Source of the DNA: Pseudomonas lactis
GTDB taxonomy: Bacteria > Pseudomonadota > Gammaproteobacteria > Pseudomonadales > Pseudomonadaceae
DNA length: 64,000 nucleotides
Assembly (NCBI RefSeq): GCF_001439845.1
Contig: NZ_JYLO01000015.1
Location: 1-64,000, forward strand
Direction: 5' to 3'
Below are positions 5,916 through 13,659 of the stretch, piece after piece. Every line of letters begins with the position of its first letter. The first letter of the stretch is position 1. The position numbers were made by a program, and so were the translations under genes. The notes under the pieces were generated by a model. The model saw only the letters and a program-made list of their open reading frames with translations. It was not told the DNA's origin and searched no databases.

Positions 5916-6254
5916 ATGACAAATGAACAGCAAGCGTTAGCGGAAATGCCTATCTGGCTGGTGATCGTATTGGCGGTGATCGGCGGGGTGTCAGGTGAAA
6001 TGTGGCGCGCCGATAAAGAAGGCGCACGTGGCTGGTCGCTGATCCGCCGTCTGGCCCTGCGTTCCGGGGCGTGCATGGTTTGCGGGGTTTCCGCCCTGAT
6101 GCTGTGCTACGCCGCCGGCATGTCGATCTGGACCGCCGGCGCCATTGGTTGCCTGACTGCCATGGCCGGTGCTGACGTGGCCATCGGCCTTTATGAACGA
6201 TGGGCGGCCAAGCGCATCGGGATCAACCAAGGCTCCGGCCAGGACCCGCACTAA
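5916..6254 (+). CDS. Holin
   Basis: A 112-residue protein with hydrophobic helices at about residues 11-28 (MPIWLVIVLAVIGGVSG) and 50-85 (CMVCGVSALMLCYAAG, IWTAGAIGCLTAMAGADVAIGL) separated by a basic amphipathic stretch, and a short polar tail. This is the form of phage holins that open the inner membrane to let the endolysin out. AGGAGG lies 6 bases before the ATG. It is the first gene after the leader terminator and far from the other lysis genes (31286-32319), the split layout also seen in fluorescent pseudomonad R-tailocins. Confidence 0.8.
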   Translation: MTNEQQALAEMPIWLVIVLAVIGGVSGEMWRADKEGARGWSLIRRLALRSGACMVCGVSALMLCYAAGMSIWTAGAIGCLTAMAGADVAIGLYERWAAKRIGINQGSGQDPH

Positions 6255-6277
6255 TCGTTGCAAGGACGCGACTTAAA

Positions 6278-6793
6278 ATGACGTTTATCGATAAGCCATC
6301 CCAACTGCCCCAAGCCATCGGCGCGGTGCTGCATGCGGCCTTCCCGGACATCAAGGTCGGCAGTCACCAAGACTTTCAAGGCGATGCTGAACAAACCGGC
6401 GTAATGGTCACGGTCGAAGGCAATGGCCCGGGTATTCGCTCTCGCGAGGGGCGCAAGGCCCACGTCCTGGCCATTTCACTTAGGGCCATGGTCGCCCCCG
6501 GTGCATTGCCGTTCGACGCCTGCGACCTGGCCAGCCAGCTCATGGACCTGGTGCTGGATAACCGTTGGTACCTGCCCCAGGCGCAGTGCGATTTGCCGGC
6601 GAATATCGTCGCGGCTCCCGCTGTGCGCACTTCCGTGGAAACGGACTACGACACCTGGACGGTTTCCTTCACTCAAACCCTCTATCTAGGGCCGACGTTA
6701 CTCGACGATCCCACAGGCCAACCGCTATTTGCCTGCACCTGGGACGTCTCCGATATCGACGACCCGGCCCAATACAAGCCTCTGGCGGAGTAG
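6278..6793 (+). CDS. R-tail protein, probable tail terminator / completion protein
   Basis: A 171-residue cytoplasmic protein with AAGGA 11 bases before its ATG. It has no membrane segment. The C-terminal region (TWTVSFTQTLYLGPTLL, then WDVSDIDDPAQYKPLAE) resembles the small tail-completion proteins of Mu/P2-like tails that cap the finished tube. Its place as the first structural gene before the baseplate spike gene supports this. The exact family is uncertain because these proteins diverge strongly. Four bases separate it from the spike gene, so the two are co-translated. Confidence 0.6.
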   Translation: MTFIDKPSQLPQAIGAVLHAAFPDIKVGSHQDFQGDAEQTGVMVTVEGNGPGIRSREGRKAHVLAISLRAMVAPGALPFDACDLASQLMDLVLDNRWYLPQAQCDLPANIVAAPAVRTSVETDYDTWTVSFTQTLYLGPTLLDDPTGQPLFACTWDVSDIDDPAQYKPLAE

Positions 6794-6796
6794 CCC

Positions 6797-7408
6797 ATGT
6801 TCGACGCGCTGTTACGCATGCAATTGGGACCGATCGTCGAGCGCCTGGCCGAGATGGAGTCCCAGCTCGAGGACCTCTACCGGCGCGCCGAGAGCTTCTG
6901 CCGGATCGGCATCTGCCAGCAGGTCGATGCGGCCAGCAACACCTGCAAGGTCAGCCACGGTGACCTGCTCACCCCGGCGATCCGTTTTTTCAACCCCAGT
7001 GCCGGTGCACAAACCGAAACCCGCATCCCCACGGTGGGTGAGCAATGCCTGCTGCTCAACTACGGCGGGGGGGAGGGCGGTGTGCAATCCGTGGCTCTGT
7101 TCGGCCTTAACAGTGATCGCTTCCCGCCGGTCTCCAACGTGGCAACGCTGACTCGGCGCCGGCATCAAGACGGCACCCAAAGCGACTACGACGACGCCAG
7201 CCACACCTTCAACTGGATCAACGGCCCGACCACCTTCAGCGGTTCCCGCGAACAGGTTGACGTCAAGGTCGGCGCCGCCAGCCTGACCCTCAGCGCCCAA
7301 GGCATCACCCTGCAAGTCGGCGGCACCAGCCTATTGCTGGATGCCGGCGGCGCGCACTTCAGCGGCCCGGTGGTGGACCATCAAGGACGCGTCATCAGCC
7401 CCCGATAA
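6797..7408 (+). CDS. Baseplate assembly protein V / spike (Mu gp45, P2 gpV family)
   Basis: A 203-residue baseplate spike protein. A short N-terminal helix (LGPIVERLAEMESQLEDLYRR) leads to an OB-like domain with the GEQCLLLNYGGGEGGVQSVALFGL signature of gpV. A C-terminal beta-prism with repeats (VDVKVGAASLTLSAQGITLQVGG, SLLLDAGGAHFSG) follows; it ends GPVVDHQGRVISPR. Trimers of this family form the needle that punctures the target envelope when the sheath contracts. It belongs to the R-type module and is followed by the gp25-like gene after 9 bases. Confidence 0.88.
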   Translation: MFDALLRMQLGPIVERLAEMESQLEDLYRRAESFCRIGICQQVDAASNTCKVSHGDLLTPAIRFFNPSAGAQTETRIPTVGEQCLLLNYGGGEGGVQSVALFGLNSDRFPPVSNVATLTRRRHQDGTQSDYDDASHTFNWINGPTTFSGSREQVDVKVGAASLTLSAQGITLQVGGTSLLLDAGGAHFSGPVVDHQGRVISPR

Positions 7409-7417
7409 GGACACCCC

Positions 7418-7750
7418 ATGCTCGGAATCGATAGGAACACCGGGGCGGCCGTCGACGACTGGCTGCAATTTGTGCAGCGCGCCACCCGAGCGCTGACCAC
7501 CCCCATCGCAACGCGGCAAAAGCGCCCGTTGTACGGCTCGCTGATCCCGCAGTTGCTCGGCCAGAACCTCGGCGACGACCTGTTGATCCTCGCCCAGAGC
7601 CACGCCGCGCAGGCCTTCTACAACACCCACAACGGTATCGGCGACTTCGACCCTCAGGTCATCGTCGCCACCCGCCAAGGCGCCGGCCTGCTGCTGCGGT
7701 TTGCCGGCACCTGGAAAAACCGCCAACAATCCTTCGAGGTCGTGACATGA
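7418..7750 (+). CDS. Baseplate wedge protein W (gp25-like; Mu gp46)
   Basis: A 110-residue protein of the gp25/gpW family. It carries the RPLYGSLIPQLL segment near residue 30 that matches the conserved YGS core of this lysozyme-like fold, now structural. In P2- and T4-like baseplates it joins wedges to the sheath. Its stop overlaps the start of the gpJ homologue in an ATGA arrangement, which fits the usual W-J-I order. Confidence 0.85.
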   Translation: MLGIDRNTGAAVDDWLQFVQRATRALTTPIATRQKRPLYGSLIPQLLGQNLGDDLLILAQSHAAQAFYNTHNGIGDFDPQVIVATRQGAGLLLRFAGTWKNRQQSFEVVT

Positions 7751-8742
7751 GCATGCTGATCCCCGGCCAGAACCAACTGGCGGAACCGACCATCATCAAG
7801 GTCGATGAGTTCGAACCGTTGCTGGCCGAATTCAAAGCGTTTGTCATCGACTATGTCGCCACCCGCGCACCGCAAAGCGCGGCCAAACTCCAGGTCAGCC
7901 TCGACAACGAAAGCGAACTGCTGACCCTGGCTCTGGAAGCCTTTTGCGTGCGCCTGCAAACCCATGAGCGCAAATACAACGCCCGCATCAAGCAGATGCT
8001 GGCGTGGTGGGCCACCGGCAGCAACCTGGATGCGCGCCTGGCCGATATGGGCCTGGAACGCCAAGTACTCGACCCCGGCGACCCGGCCGCGTTCCCGCCG
8101 GTGCCGCCCACCTTGGAAAGCGACGACGACGCCCGCCTGCGTTACTACCTGGCGCCCCACGCCCCAGCGGCGGGCTCGCGCATGCAGTATCGCCGTGAAG
8201 TGTTCACCTTGGGCGAGCGCCCAGCAGTGAAAGTGCAAAGTGCGACGCCCGGTGTGGTCACGGTCACCTACACCTTCGACCCCGACGGTTACGCGGCCCA
8301 GGTCAAGGACGGCAACGCTCGCCGCACCGCACCGGGTGAAGTCATGGTCACCGTGCTTTCCAGGGAAGGCGACGGCACGCCATCTGCCGACTTGCTTGAC
8401 GGTGTACGTCGACATTTCGCACGGCCGGATGTACGGCCCGAAACCGACCTGGTCAGCGTCCAGGGCGCGCAGATTCAACCCTACAAAATTCGCGTGGTGG
8501 CCAAGATCAACGCCGGCCCGGACTCGGGGCTGACCCAAGTGGCCGCGCAGAAACTGCTGCAAGACTACGCCGAGTCCTGCCACCGTCTGGAAGGGCGGGT
8601 GGACCCCAGCTGGATCGACTACGCCATCCACAGTGCTGGCGCTGCGCAACTGCACATTCTGGAACCGCTGGCGCCGATTGTCAGCACCGCGTTCCAGGCC
8701 CCGTATTGCACGGGTGTCGAGGTGGAGGTGCGCACGCTATGA
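7747..8742 (+). CDS. Baseplate protein J (Mu gp47 family)
   Basis: A 331-residue baseplate wedge protein, the usual family length. Recognisable parts are the N-terminal region up to the NARIKQMLAWWATGSNLDARLADMG segment, the DPDGYAAQVKDGNARRTAPGEVMVTVLSREGDG loop and the ARPDVRPETDLVSVQGAQ motif typical of the J family. It bridges the spike hub to the fibre-bearing protein I. It overlaps its upstream and downstream neighbours by 4 bases each, so W, J and I should be made together. Confidence 0.9.
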   Translation: MSMLIPGQNQLAEPTIIKVDEFEPLLAEFKAFVIDYVATRAPQSAAKLQVSLDNESELLTLALEAFCVRLQTHERKYNARIKQMLAWWATGSNLDARLADMGLERQVLDPGDPAAFPPVPPTLESDDDARLRYYLAPHAPAAGSRMQYRREVFTLGERPAVKVQSATPGVVTVTYTFDPDGYAAQVKDGNARRTAPGEVMVTVLSREGDGTPSADLLDGVRRHFARPDVRPETDLVSVQGAQIQPYKIRVVAKINAGPDSGLTQVAAQKLLQDYAESCHRLEGRVDPSWIDYAIHSAGAAQLHILEPLAPIVSTAFQAPYCTGVEVEVRTL

Positions 8743-9377
8743 GTGAACCCAACGCAAGTTTGCTGCCGGCCAACAGCTCACCGCTGGAAAAGGCCCTGGA
8801 CCTGGGCTTCGGCAGATTGCTTGAGCGCGTCACTCCGCCGTTTCCGGCGCTGATGAACCCGCTGTACACGCCCAGCGAATTCCTGCCTTACCTGGCCGCC
8901 GACCGCGGCGTCAGCGAATGGGATGCCGAGGCCAGCGAGGCGGAAAAACGCCTGACCGTGGCCTTGTCCTGGCAGATCCAGCGCCAGGCCGGCACGCCCA
9001 AGGCGCTGAGCCATGCGGTGGAGTCACTGGGCTTCACGCCCAATATCAGCGCCTGGTACCAGCAACGTCCGCTGGGCGTGCCTTACACCTTCGATGTGCA
9101 GGCGATCATCGGGCGCAGCTGGTCCAGCGGCGACCACAACCGGCTGATCCGGCGTATCAATGCGGCCAAGAGTGAGCGCGATCAGGCGACGATCACCATC
9201 GTGCATGAGACCGAAGGCCAGCTCGCCCTCACGCAAGTGCTCGACGCGCCTTTAAGCGACGGTGAGTTCTACCTGAACGGCGCGTTGCCGGAATTGGCGC
9301 TGGTAGCTCGGCTCAACAGTGCCGGGGTTGCCCAGCACTACACCATTAACGATTACGACCTCAGGGCGCAGCCATGA
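8739..9377 (+). CDS. Tail protein I (Mu gp48 family baseplate wedge)
   Basis: A 212-residue protein of the P2 gpI/Mu gp48 family. The LPYLAADRGVSEWD segment near residue 50 and QIQRQAGTPKALSHAVESLGF near 85 are its hallmark. It completes the wedge and carries the fibre connector. The ATG overlaps the stop of J (ATGA), and its own stop overlaps the start of the collar-fibre gene. Start and order match other contractile tailocins. Confidence 0.9.
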   Translation: MSEPNASLLPANSSPLEKALDLGFGRLLERVTPPFPALMNPLYTPSEFLPYLAADRGVSEWDAEASEAEKRLTVALSWQIQRQAGTPKALSHAVESLGFTPNISAWYQQRPLGVPYTFDVQAIIGRSWSSGDHNRLIRRINAAKSERDQATITIVHETEGQLALTQVLDAPLSDGEFYLNGALPELALVARLNSAGVAQHYTINDYDLRAQP

Positions 9378-9910
9378 CAGATGAAATCACGCGCCTGGTG
9401 CGCTTCACCTCCAAAGGTTTGGATGAAGTGCTGCAGGCAAAGAACCAGGGCCTCAAAGGCGAAATCACCCACATCGGCGCCGGCACCGGCCGCTACGACC
9501 CCGACGGCACGGAAGTGGCCTTGCGTGACGAGCGCCAACGGGTGGCCATCGTCGATTACGAAGACCTGGGCGACCGCCAACTCAGGATGGCCGCGCTGTT
9601 TGACGGCGACGGCGAGTATGAGATTGGCGAGTTCGGGTTTTACCTCGCCAGCGGCACCTTGCTGGCGGTGTATTCCGTGGCGGGTAAGTTGCTGACGTAT
9701 AAAGCGGCGGCGGCGCGGGTGCTGCAGAAGTTTACGCTGGATGTTTCGCCGTTGCCGGCGGATAGCGTGACGATTGTGGTGGGGGAGCACAACCTTAATT
9801 TGTTGTTGACAGAGGAACTGGCAACAATTGCTGCTGCTAATGTAAATAATATGTGGCGGCATCTAGATGTGTTGTTTCGAGTAATGGCGCTGGAAATAAA
9901 AGCTCAATGA
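9374..9910 (+). CDS. Tail-collar fibre connector (DUF3751-type N-terminal fibre domain)
   Basis: A 178-residue protein that is almost entirely the N-terminal collar domain of phage tail fibres: MTDEITRLVRFTSKGLDEVLQAKNQ-type start, then GEITHIGAGTGRYDPDG, and EYEIGEFGFYLASGTLLAVYS. It ends NNMWRHLDVLFRVMALEIKAQ. In many phages this domain is fused to a long fibre shaft; here it stops and a separate small protein (9967-10584) follows. It therefore probably plugs the receptor-binding protein into the baseplate. The last 100 bases turn AT-rich, marking the edge of the exchanged fibre segment. Confidence 0.8.
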   Translation: MTDEITRLVRFTSKGLDEVLQAKNQGLKGEITHIGAGTGRYDPDGTEVALRDERQRVAIVDYEDLGDRQLRMAALFDGDGEYEIGEFGFYLASGTLLAVYSVAGKLLTYKAAAARVLQKFTLDVSPLPADSVTIVVGEHNLNLLLTEELATIAAANVNNMWRHLDVLFRVMALEIKAQ

Positions 9911-9966
9911 GGGTTCAAGGATGATTCGCGAAGCTCCCTTGGTATTTAATAATTCAGAGGTCAAGT

Positions 9967-10584
9967 ATGGGTATTGAGCAAAAAATTGGTGACTTGGTCA
10001 CTGCCGCGGACAACCTCACAACTGCGGTTAACGGAAAAATTTCTCAAATAGACAACCGTATGGACGTTGCACGGGCGGAATTTGATGATTTTCGCAGCAA
10101 AAAGGATATGGTTGGCGTAGTCGGTGCGGCAGGCTCAGTACAGCTCAACGTCTTCCAAGGCGGTGTGTGGGGTACGGGCGGCCCTCAAAAGACAGGCGCG
10201 TCAGGTGGGTTCTCCGTCGTCGATCTAGGAACGTCAGCTGAAGTTTACATGCACTTCAAGTTGCCGGTTAATATCAATACTCACGATCAGATGTTCTGGT
10301 TCAATATTCGTGGGTATAGCTATGGTAGTGCGAGCATAGTAGATGAGACCGTAGTGGGCTATTGCTATTCGCCTCAGCGTGCGGTGTTGAATAAGTCTGT
10401 ATTTGGGAATATGTCTCCGGGGATTTATACGGATGCCAGTGGTAATGTGATTGTGCGGCTGAAGTTTCCAAGTATCTATGTGACTACGATCCGTATTGAC
10501 ACTATGCAAGTCGGTATTGGTGGCTTGTTTGCGGTTGGTAGCATTGAGTCGAAGCTGTCGCTTACTGATAAGGTGGAGTTTTAA
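9967..10584 (+). CDS. R-tailocin receptor-binding fibre (distal part)
   Basis: A 205-residue protein with an N-terminal coiled-coil stretch (LVTAADNLTTAVNGKISQIDNRMDVARAEF, heptad-like) and a beta-rich C-terminal domain (YMHFKLPVNINTHDQMFWFNIRGY and after). Position directly after the collar connector and before a small chaperone marks it as the variable receptor-binding protein that sets the killing spectrum. Its DNA is visibly more AT-rich than neighbouring tail genes, typical of exchanged fibre tips. I know no receptor for this sequence. It is short for a fibre, so several copies or a compact spike are likely. Confidence 0.7.
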   Translation: MGIEQKIGDLVTAADNLTTAVNGKISQIDNRMDVARAEFDDFRSKKDMVGVVGAAGSVQLNVFQGGVWGTGGPQKTGASGGFSVVDLGTSAEVYMHFKLPVNINTHDQMFWFNIRGYSYGSASIVDETVVGYCYSPQRAVLNKSVFGNMSPGIYTDASGNVIVRLKFPSIYVTTIRIDTMQVGIGGLFAVGSIESKLSLTDKVEF

Positions 10585-10842
10585 GTGAACGAAAAAATTA
10601 AGCTGGATTATCAATATAAACCTAACCCCGAGTCTATTGCTCTTGCTGAATGGGCCTCTATTCGCACTCGTCGTCAACAGCTATTGGCTTCCACAGAGGC
10701 AATGCAGTCCTTAGACAGCTCACTGACTGACCTGCAACGTAGTGAGCTTGCGCTTTATCGACAGGCAGTGCGCGACGTCCCACAAGACTCGGGCGATCCC
10801 TACAAAGTCGAATGGCCAGAGTTGCCTTATTTCCTGAAATAA
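10585..10842 (+). CDS. Fibre assembly chaperone
   Basis: An 85-residue protein starting at a GTG that follows the fibre stop with no gap. It is charged and helical (EWASIRTRRQQLLASTEAMQSLD) and ends with an aromatic-proline segment (VEWPELPYFLK). Such small proteins after fibre genes belong to the phage tail assembly chaperone group that folds or trimerises the fibre. Partner specificity is normally tight, so it should move together with the gene at 9967. It is not similar to the chaperones of the F-type cassettes. Confidence 0.65.
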   Translation: MNEKIKLDYQYKPNPESIALAEWASIRTRRQQLLASTEAMQSLDSSLTDLQRSELALYRQAVRDVPQDSGDPYKVEWPELPYFLK

Positions 10843-10846
10843 CCCA

Positions 10847-10866
10847 CCGCGAAAGCGGTTTTTTTT
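10847..10866 (+). terminator. Intrinsic terminator after the R-fibre cassette
   Basis: CCGC-GAAA-GCGG stem-loop followed by eight T. Confidence 0.75.
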
Positions 10867-10876
10867 CGCCTCCCCC

Positions 10877-10902
10877 AAAGCCCCTCCCCGCAGGGGCTTT
10901 TT
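10877..10902 (+). terminator. Second intrinsic terminator in tandem
   Basis: AAAGCCCC (10877-10884) pairs with GGGGCTTT (10893-10900), followed by TT and a T-rich stretch. With the preceding hairpin it insulates the fibre genes from the sheath genes, although all are expected in one induced programme. Confidence 0.75.
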
Positions 10903-10929
10903 GCATTTTCCACCCGGAGATTTCCACCC

Positions 10930-11103
10930 ATGCCCACCCGCCAAACCTACACCGTCCTCATCCCATTCCCCATCGGCAACGGCCATTGGTCCACCGCTGG
11001 CGAGGAGCTGGAACTGCTCGACGTCGAAGCATCCGCCCTGCGCACCGCTGGCCGTCTGGAACTGACCAGCGTCCTCAACTCCACCCCCAAGAAGGCTGAA
11101 TAA
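10930..11103 (+). CDS. Small tail protein before the sheath gene (DUF2635 position)
   Basis: A 57-residue protein (begins MPTRQTYTVLIPFPIGNGHW, ends NSTPKKAE). GGAGA lies 8 bases before the ATG and only 2 bases separate its stop from the sheath ATG. In Mu-like tails a DUF2635-type small protein holds the same place in front of the sheath gene. I infer an equivalent role, but the sequence is too short to place by eye. Confidence 0.6.
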   Translation: MPTRQTYTVLIPFPIGNGHWSTAGEELELLDVEASALRTAGRLELTSVLNSTPKKAE

Positions 11104-11105
11104 CC

Positions 11106-12272
11106 ATGGCAGAAGTCCTGAACTTCGAGCACAACGGCATCACTGTGAATGCCACTGAATCCCCCGAGGCCATGGGTGGCCTTGGCGATAACGTCATTGG
11201 CCTGGTCGGCACTGCGCCGAATGCCCACGCGTCGATCCCCAAAAACGCGCCGTTTCGTATCAACAGCTTCACCACCCAGGCGCTGCTGGACCCCGCCGGC
11301 ACCGAGTCGGGCACCTTGTTCCAGGCGGTGTACCAGATCCTCAAAGTGGTCAAGGTGCCGGTCTATGTAGTCATCGTCGAAGAGGGCGCTACCCCGGCCG
11401 ACACGATCAACAATGTGATCGGCGGCAACGACCCGGTCACCGGTCGCAAGCTGGGCCTGGCTGCCCTGAGCAGCGTCCCTGAAGACCTGACCATCATCGG
11501 CGCTCCAGGCTTCACGGGCACCAAAGCCGTAGCCGGTGAGTTCGCCTCGTTCGGCAAACGCATCAAGGCCCGTGTGGTGCTCGATGGCAAGGACGCGTCG
11601 GTGGCCGACCAAGTGACCTACAGCGGCGAGCTGGGCGGTGCCGACCTGGGCTTCGACCGTTGCCTGCTGGTGCACAACATGCCGTCGGTGTACTCCAAGG
11701 CTGCGAAGAAGAATGTGTTCCTGTCGCCATCCTCGCTGGCCATCGCCGCACTGGCCAAGGTCAAGCAGTGGGAAAGCCCGGGTAATCAGGTGACCTTCGC
11801 CGAGGACGTTTCCCGCGTGGTCGAGTACAACATCCTCGACACCTCCACCGAAGGCGACCTGCTCAACCGATACGGCGTGAGCTACTACGCCCGCACCATC
11901 CTCGGCGGCTTCTCCCTGCTGGGTAACCGCTCCATCACCGGCAAGTTCATCAGCTACGTCGGCCTGGAAGATGCCATCAGCCGCAAGCTGGTCAAGGCCG
12001 GCCAGAAAGCCATGGCCAAGAACCTCACCAAGTCCTTCATGGACCAGGAGGTCAAGCGCATCAACGATTGGCTGCAAACCCTGGTGGCCGACGAAACCAT
12101 TCCCGGCGGCAGCGTGTACCTGCACCCGGAACTGAACAGCGTCGAGAAGTACAAGAACGGTACCTGGTTCATCGTCATCGACTACGGCCGCTACGCGCCG
12201 AACGAACACATGGTTTATCAACTCAACGCCCGCGATGAAATCATCGAGCAGTTCCTGGAGGACGTTCTCTAA
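11106..12272 (+). CDS. Contractile tail sheath protein
   Basis: A 388-residue sheath subunit of the Mu gpL/P2 FI type. It begins MAEVLNFEHNGITVNATESP, has the GDNVIGLVGTAPNA segment near residue 30 and a C-terminal NDWLQTLVADETIPGGSVYL and FIVIDYGRYAPNEHMVYQLN region as in other sheath proteins. Rings of this protein contract around the tube and drive the spike through the target envelope. Its stop overlaps the tube start by one base, and the sheath-tube order is the standard one. This gene is the clearest proof that the first module is a contractile R-type tail. Confidence 0.92.
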   Translation: MAEVLNFEHNGITVNATESPEAMGGLGDNVIGLVGTAPNAHASIPKNAPFRINSFTTQALLDPAGTESGTLFQAVYQILKVVKVPVYVVIVEEGATPADTINNVIGGNDPVTGRKLGLAALSSVPEDLTIIGAPGFTGTKAVAGEFASFGKRIKARVVLDGKDASVADQVTYSGELGGADLGFDRCLLVHNMPSVYSKAAKKNVFLSPSSLAIAALAKVKQWESPGNQVTFAEDVSRVVEYNILDTSTEGDLLNRYGVSYYARTILGGFSLLGNRSITGKFISYVGLEDAISRKLVKAGQKAMAKNLTKSFMDQEVKRINDWLQTLVADETIPGGSVYLHPELNSVEKYKNGTWFIVIDYGRYAPNEHMVYQLNARDEIIEQFLEDVL

Positions 12273-12778
12273 TGTTTACCAACCGAGTCAGACAGGCCAT
12301 TGCGGCCACCCTTCAAGGCCTGCCGTTGTCCGCAACCGTAGAAGAGTTCACCCCGCCGAAGATCGAGTTCGACATGGAAGCCATGTCCGGCGGGCGCTTT
12401 ATTGCCGAGGAAATGGCCAAGAGCGGCAAGGTGCTCAATGCCAAGCTGGTGCTGCAAGGTGCCGGCCCGGAAATCATGCTGGCCCTGGGCGTGCGCATGG
12501 GCGACGACATTTTGCTGAACGTGCGTGAAGCCGGTCAGGACCAGGACGGCAAGACCTACTTCACCTACCACACCGTCGGCGGCAAGCTCAAATCCCTGGA
12601 GGAGGCGAAGCTGAAAATGGGCGACAAGGCCACCACCACGCTGGAGCTGTCCTGCCGTACCTACAACCGTCTGGAAAATGGCATTTCGGTGATCGACATC
12701 GATGTACGCACCCAGAAGTTTGTGCTCAACGGCGTCGACATTCTTGGCGATGCGCGCCGTGCCGTGCTGATGCCTTAA
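12272..12778 (+). CDS. Tail tube protein (FII family)
   Basis: A 168-residue major tail tube protein of the P2 FII/Mu gpM type. It carries the PPKIEFDMEAMSGG segment, a KTYFTYHTVGGKLKSLEEAKLKMGDK loop and a C-terminal IDVRTQKFVLNGVDILGDARRAVLM. Hexameric rings stack inside the sheath. The start codon overlaps the stop of the sheath gene, so the two structural subunits are translationally coupled. A REP element follows before the next tail gene. Confidence 0.9.
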   Translation: MFTNRVRQAIAATLQGLPLSATVEEFTPPKIEFDMEAMSGGRFIAEEMAKSGKVLNAKLVLQGAGPEIMLALGVRMGDDILLNVREAGQDQDGKTYFTYHTVGGKLKSLEEAKLKMGDKATTTLELSCRTYNRLENGISVIDIDVRTQKFVLNGVDILGDARRAVLMP

Positions 12779-12810
12779 AGATGACTGCTATCTAAGGCGG
12801 GCACGATCAA

Positions 12811-12897
12811 TGTGGGAGCTGGCTTGCCTGCGATGCAGGCGACTCGGTGTATCTGGTGTATCGAGTGGATGCTATCGCAGGCAAGCCAGCTTCCACA
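12811..12897. repeat. REP pair (REPIN) inside the R-tail operon
   Basis: TGTGGGAGCTGGCTTGCCTG on the left and its inverted copy (12874-12897) form a palindrome separated by about 40 bases. The same element occurs at 40528, 42688 and 60934. It is the main content of the 181-base gap between the tube and chaperone genes. Confidence 0.85.
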
Positions 12898-12959
12898 CGG
12901 ACCGCGCGCAGATTTAGATTTGCGGTGCTTTTCAACACTGCTCAACAAGGAATTGCCCC

Positions 12960-13532
12960 ATGGCCTGGATGCCACCGTTGCACATTCTGCTGTCCCCGAT
13001 CACCGCCGATACCGGTGCGACGATCCAGCAGGTTCAGCTCAAACCGTTGTTCTACGCCGCGCAAAAAGACGCGCTGGCCCGGGCCGGTGATGACGAGGAC
13101 GACCAGTTCTTCGAACTGGCGAAACTCGCCACCGGCCTGTCGGAAAAAGAGCTCGACCAACTCAAGCGCCCGGACTACGTAAGCATTGCTCAATACGTAC
13201 ACGAAATGTCGACGCGGCCGGCTTCGTTCTTTTTGAATGAGCACGAAGCGACGCCCCACGATCAGCCTGTCCCTCTGCTCTTGCCCCTGGAAGCCGCTGG
13301 CCGAACCCACACCGAACTGCCCCTGGAAATGCCGGCCTTGCGCGCCACCAAGGTGATGAAAAAACTCGCCACCAACAAAGAGCGCGCCGAGTTCATCACC
13401 GCCCATTGCACCGGCCTGATGATCCCCGACCTGGCCGGTTTGACCGTGCCCGACTGGACCGAACTGCAGGAGCGTATCGACGATTTTTTAAATCAACCGG
13501 CGGCCTTCTTTCGCAGCGCGACATCGAAGTAA
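12960..13532 (+). CDS. R-tail assembly chaperone E (short product)
   Basis: A 190-residue protein in the place of the Mu gp41/P2 gpE tail assembly chaperone, between tube and tape measure. It coats the tape measure during assembly and is not in the finished particle in known systems. AAGGAA lies before the ATG. Its last codons contain a T-TTT-TTA slippery heptamer (13484-13490) in the correct phase, so some ribosomes should move to the -1 frame and make a longer E-E' protein. The short form runs to 13532. Confidence 0.8.
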   Translation: MAWMPPLHILLSPITADTGATIQQVQLKPLFYAAQKDALARAGDDEDDQFFELAKLATGLSEKELDQLKRPDYVSIAQYVHEMSTRPASFFLNEHEATPHDQPVPLLLPLEAAGRTHTELPLEMPALRATKVMKKLATNKERAEFITAHCTGLMIPDLAGLTVPDWTELQERIDDFLNQPAAFFRSATSK

Positions 13533-13654
13533 TCCTCGATGTGGTGCCGCTGATCTACTCGGTCAATGAGGCGGAGATCCTCGACTGGGACGCCGGAAAA
13601 GCATTGCGCCGCTACGACATTGCTATCACTCGCCTTGGCGTCAAACAGGAGTAA
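13490..13654 (+). CDS. E' extension read by -1 ribosomal frameshift
   Basis: After slippage on TTTTTTA (13484-13490) translation continues from AAA at 13490 as KSTGGLLSQRDIEVILDVV and ends at 13652-13654. The fusion would have 177 plus 54 = 231 residues. An overlapping -1 frame at exactly this place is one of the most conserved features of long-tailed phages. The E' part has no start codon with a ribosome site at the junction, which supports frameshifting over separate initiation. Confidence 0.8.
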   Translation, partial: KSTGGLLSQRDIEVILDVVPLIYSVNEAEILDWDAGKALRRYDIAITRLGVKQE

Positions 13655-13659
13655 GCGAG

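Noticed and set aside
10947..12221. Long open frame on the minus strand (424 codons) opposite the sheath gene
   Set aside because: It mirrors the codon bias of the sheath gene, has a His/Gln/Val-rich low-quality protein and no ribosome site. High-GC genes often leave such antisense frames.
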